Below are positions 61,455-64,000 of a DNA stretch of 64,000 nucleotides, piece by piece; the first letter of the stretch is position 1; each line of letters opens with the position of its first letter. Both the position numbers and the translations under genes were made by a program. Below the pieces are notes generated by a model that saw only the letters and a list, made by a program, of their open reading frames with translations, was not told the DNA's origin and did no database searches. The stretch is taken from contig VCJN01003160.1 in the NCBI GenBank assembly GCA_006384855.1, positions 62,001 through 126,000 of the forward strand, read 5' to 3'. The stretch is from Tetraselmis striata. Taxonomy: Eukaryota; Chlorophyta; Chlorodendrophyceae; Chlorodendrales; Chlorodendraceae.

Positions 61455-62730
61455 ATGCAGGGTCAACCGACCATGCAGCAGATGCAGCAGATGTTGATGG
61501 CGCCCATGAATGCTGCCATGGGCAACAACGCGCCGATGATGATCCCGCAGATTCCGCATCACATGATGCCGCAGATGATGGCCGCTGCCCAGCAGGCGGC
61601 TGCAGCCTCCACCGCGCAGCCAAAAATGCGCCGTGGCAAGAAGGGCAAGGACGGGTGCGTTCAATTCCCAGCAACCCTGCCCCCCTCCTCCTCGTGTGCT
61701 TCCTGCTCTTCTATCTTTCCTCTCGTATCTTCCGACCTGACCTATGCTGCCCTGGGACCTCTCAGGAAGATGAAGCGGCCAAGATCCAAGAAAAACCCGG
61801 ATGCCCCCCGCCGCCCCAAGTCTGCGTACATGTTCTTTCTTGGCGAATTCCGTAAGGATTGGAAGGTAGACACCGGATATTTATTGCCGCTTTCTGAGTT
61901 CCCCCCTGACTAACTCTTGAAGCTGACGTTTTCCTGTTTTTCTTGGAAGCTTGCAAACCCAGACAGCAAGAAGGTGTCCGAGGTGGCCAAGGCCGCTGGC
62001 GATAAGTGGCGTGCCATGTCTGAGATGGAGAAGGCTCATTACGAAAAGCAATCCATGGACGCCAAGGTGCCACCCAGCATTGATATATATGTCCTGCGTC
62101 CCAGAAATGCAGATGGAGCTCTTCTTTGCGCGTCAGCTGCTGAGTCCTCGCTCATCTCTGGCTGCAGGATGCGTACAAGGCGCAAATGGTGGAGTATGAT
62201 AAGGACCACCCAAAGCCCCTGCGGCGCGCAAAGAAGGAGCGCGACCCCGCCGAGCTGAAGAGGCCTCAGAGTGCCTACTTTTTCTTCCTTGCTGATTTCC
62301 GTGAGGAGTACAAGGTTCCCCCCCCCCCCCCTCCCCCTGGGCGGATTCAGCCTGGGTTGTAGCTCACATGCTAAAACCTATCTTGTATAATTGGCTAACA
62401 GTTGTTAGCCAGTTGTCTGGAGCTAACAACTGTTTCGTTTTCCTGCAGGCTGCTCACCCGGGCGAGCCGACCGCGGTGTCTGTCATTGGCAAGGCTGCGG
62501 GTGCCAGGTGGAAGGAGATGACCCCTGAGCAGAAGCTGCCGTATGAGAACATGTCCACTGCCAGCAAAGCGGAGTATGCGAGGTTGAAGACCCTGACGCC
62601 TGCGGAGCGCGTCATGGTGGCCGCTGCCGCGCGGATGCAGCAACCGGATGGCACGCCGATGACCACTGATCCCCATGCCCTGCTGGCGGCCCAGGCGCAG
62701 CATGGCTTCGCAGGACAGGTCATGATGTGA
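61455..62730 (+). CDS. Two-HMG-box chromatin protein (five exons)
   Basis: Exons: 61455-61654, 61766-61865, 61950-62066, 62168-62314, 62449-62730. They sum to 846 nt (281 aa), with GT-AG junctions all in phase (2, 0, 0, 0). The N-terminal 60 residues are rich in Met, Gln and Ala, followed by a basic linker (KMRRGKKGKD). HMG box 1 covers about 75-140 (PRRPKSAYMFFLGEFRKDW, then DKWRAMSEMEKAHYE). Box 2 covers about 168-240 (LKRPQSAYFFFLADFREEY, then ARWKEMTPEQKLPYE). The C-terminus is Ala/Gln/Met rich. Known: such proteins bend DNA and sit in chromatin, and similar two-box proteins also act in organelle nucleoids. No targeting peptide is obvious, so a nuclear site is most likely. Each box is split by an intron at an equivalent place, which suggests internal duplication of the box. 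Confidence 0.92.
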
Positions 62731-62902
62731 GGACAGGAAATTTCATCCGCCTCTCTTCCATCGAACCCCCCCCCCCCCCCCCCCCCCCCCGGCCCCTTTC
62801 TGTGCAATCACCTAATACGTAGTTATCAAGCATTACATATAGAGCATCCCTTCTCCGGTTGCGCCATCGCTGCATATAAAATCAAGAAGGACAACTTTTT
62901 GC

Positions 62903-62907
62903 TGTAA
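62903..62907 (+). promoter_or_regulatory. Candidate TGTAA polyadenylation signal
   Basis: TGTAA lies about 170 bases past the HMG gene stop, after a C run at 62767-62790. This is the expected motif and distance for a chlorophyte mRNA end. Confidence 0.45.
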
Positions 62908-64000
62908 CTCTCAACTCAATCTATCAGCTGCTCCAGCATGTCCAGCCACTAGCCTGCCTCATGCATCGTGATGATGCAGCACGTGCCACAGGTCTACGGT
63001 GCGGTGATTGACTGCTGGCTCATACTGCGCTCCCATTATGCGCATCGCTTGCTGTGCATCACCAGTTATGGCCTTGAAGTATAATTGGCTATACGCCCCC
63101 TTGTGAGAGCGCGATTTCGGAACCACGAGCAATCCGCCGGATCATGCAACAGGTTGGTATGGTAGTCATTTCTGTCCAGTCTCCCCCTGTGTAGCAAGCT
63201 CCAGAGACTGCCAATATTTATAATCATGAATTGTCTGAAAGGCTGTTCAACATACCCAATACCGTGCGAGTAAGTGTGGGTACTGTACTCTGAGGGTTAC
63301 CATGAGGTAGCAGGAAAAAGGGACGGTGTGTGGTGCCGCGTCGTCGTTTCTGTGATATCTAAGGATTAGTTCGCTACTGCTTGTCGTTTTTGGGAGATAG
63401 CAACTACTGCTCGTCGTCGAACTTGCTGTTGAGTGAAAAGTGCGAATAATAACATTGGTCGCTATACTATTGTAGTACGCCAGGAAAAACCCGGATATCA
63501 CTTTGGTATCGTATGTCGTAGCGATTGGCACGTAGCCGCTTTACATACATACGCTGATATGTTTTCATGTGTTTCTTGTATAGATAGATAATCTTTAGAT
63601 TGTGTTTTGCTGGAAACCTCTTTTGCTGGAAACCTTTCATAGTTGCTGTTAGTTCTGTTTGTAGTGCGCATTTGTGAAAGCCCTGATGTAAAAATATACT
63701 ATCCTTAGGTTGAGTATATGTTTTAAAAGATCAATGTAGACACGTGCCATGGACCGTATGTCCACATGGGTCTCAACAGTGCCAACGGTCCAACGTACCG
63801 TCTTCATTCATGTACCATTGCCAGGTACATGTGCCTAGATATTCCCGGTTTCTACTAGCGACCTGTAGCCCCTCTACCAGACTGTGTTGCTGAACCGTCG
63901 CACATTCGCTATTCGTGGTCACGCTCTGTTTGCATATGCGCCCGGATCACGTCGCTGCGCACGACGCGCCACGTCCCACTCGCCCACATCATACTTGACA
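62908..64000. other. Spacer, nothing recognised
   Basis: Moderately AT-rich with short frames on both strands. No gene, RNA or repeat family was seen. Confidence 0.5.

Noticed and set aside
1-64000. tRNA or rRNA genes
   Set aside because: I looked for T-loop (GGTTCRA) and acceptor pairings and for rRNA-like blocks and found none that fold. A tRNAscan-SE run would settle it.
1-64000. Bacterial or giant-virus origin of the window
   Set aside because: Many spliced genes of eukaryotic families (ALKBH8, GT47, HMG box) and several transposon classes show nuclear algal DNA.

Overview
This 64 kb window is nuclear DNA of a green alga, most likely a chlorophyte (possibly chlorophycean; inferred, not proven). 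The reasons are intron-rich genes with GT-AG splicing, high GC, many intronic poly-C or poly-G runs, a TTTTAGGG-like telomeric motif, TGTAA near two gene ends, an F-box/ankyrin family with the GCPWD repeat style common in algae, and a DIRS retroelement of the PAT/Kangaroo/TOC3 type known from volvocine algae. Splice sites were joined by eye, and the frame was checked across every junction.

Layout. (1) 0.2-12.3 kb, + strand: one giant eight-exon gene of about 3,231 codons. It reads BAR-like coiled coil, unknown middle, ankyrin repeats, U-box E3 ligase domain, NB-ARC-type STAND ATPase, about 19 kinesin-light-chain-type TPRs and a C-terminal SEC-C zinc motif. All seven introns are phase 0. This is the most unusual system here: a nucleotide switch, a repeat sensor and a ubiquitin ligase in one chain. 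(2) 13.3-17.9 kb: a decayed ankyrin pseudogene (- strand), an intact intronless F-box/ankyrin gene (+) and an LRR fragment (+). (3) 18.9-24.6 kb, - strand: a complete 14-exon ALKBH8 (RRM, AlkB dioxygenase, Trm9-like methyltransferase) for tRNA wobble-uridine modification. (4) 26.4-29.3 kb, - strand: a complete 13-exon exostosin-type (GT47) Golgi glycosyltransferase.

(5) 29.8-44.7 kb: a broken DIRS-like element with split direct repeats (A1 ... B1-A2-B2). Its tyrosine-recombinase region is interrupted by a candidate DNA element with 12-bp inverted ends and an unrecognised minus-strand gene. That element is in turn split by a young Ty3/chromovirus-type LTR retrotransposon with 357-bp LTRs and a 5-bp target duplication. 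Order of events: DIRS oldest, DNA element next, Ty3 element last.

(6) 44.7-60 kb: accessory DNA with gene remnants, satellites and minisatellites, a ~600-bp coding-like tandem repeat, foldback and hairpin repeats and an AT-rich island; few intact genes. (7) 61.5-62.7 kb, + strand: an intact five-exon gene for a protein with two HMG boxes. The rest, to 64 kb, holds nothing I recognise. No tRNA, rRNA or CRISPR array was seen.
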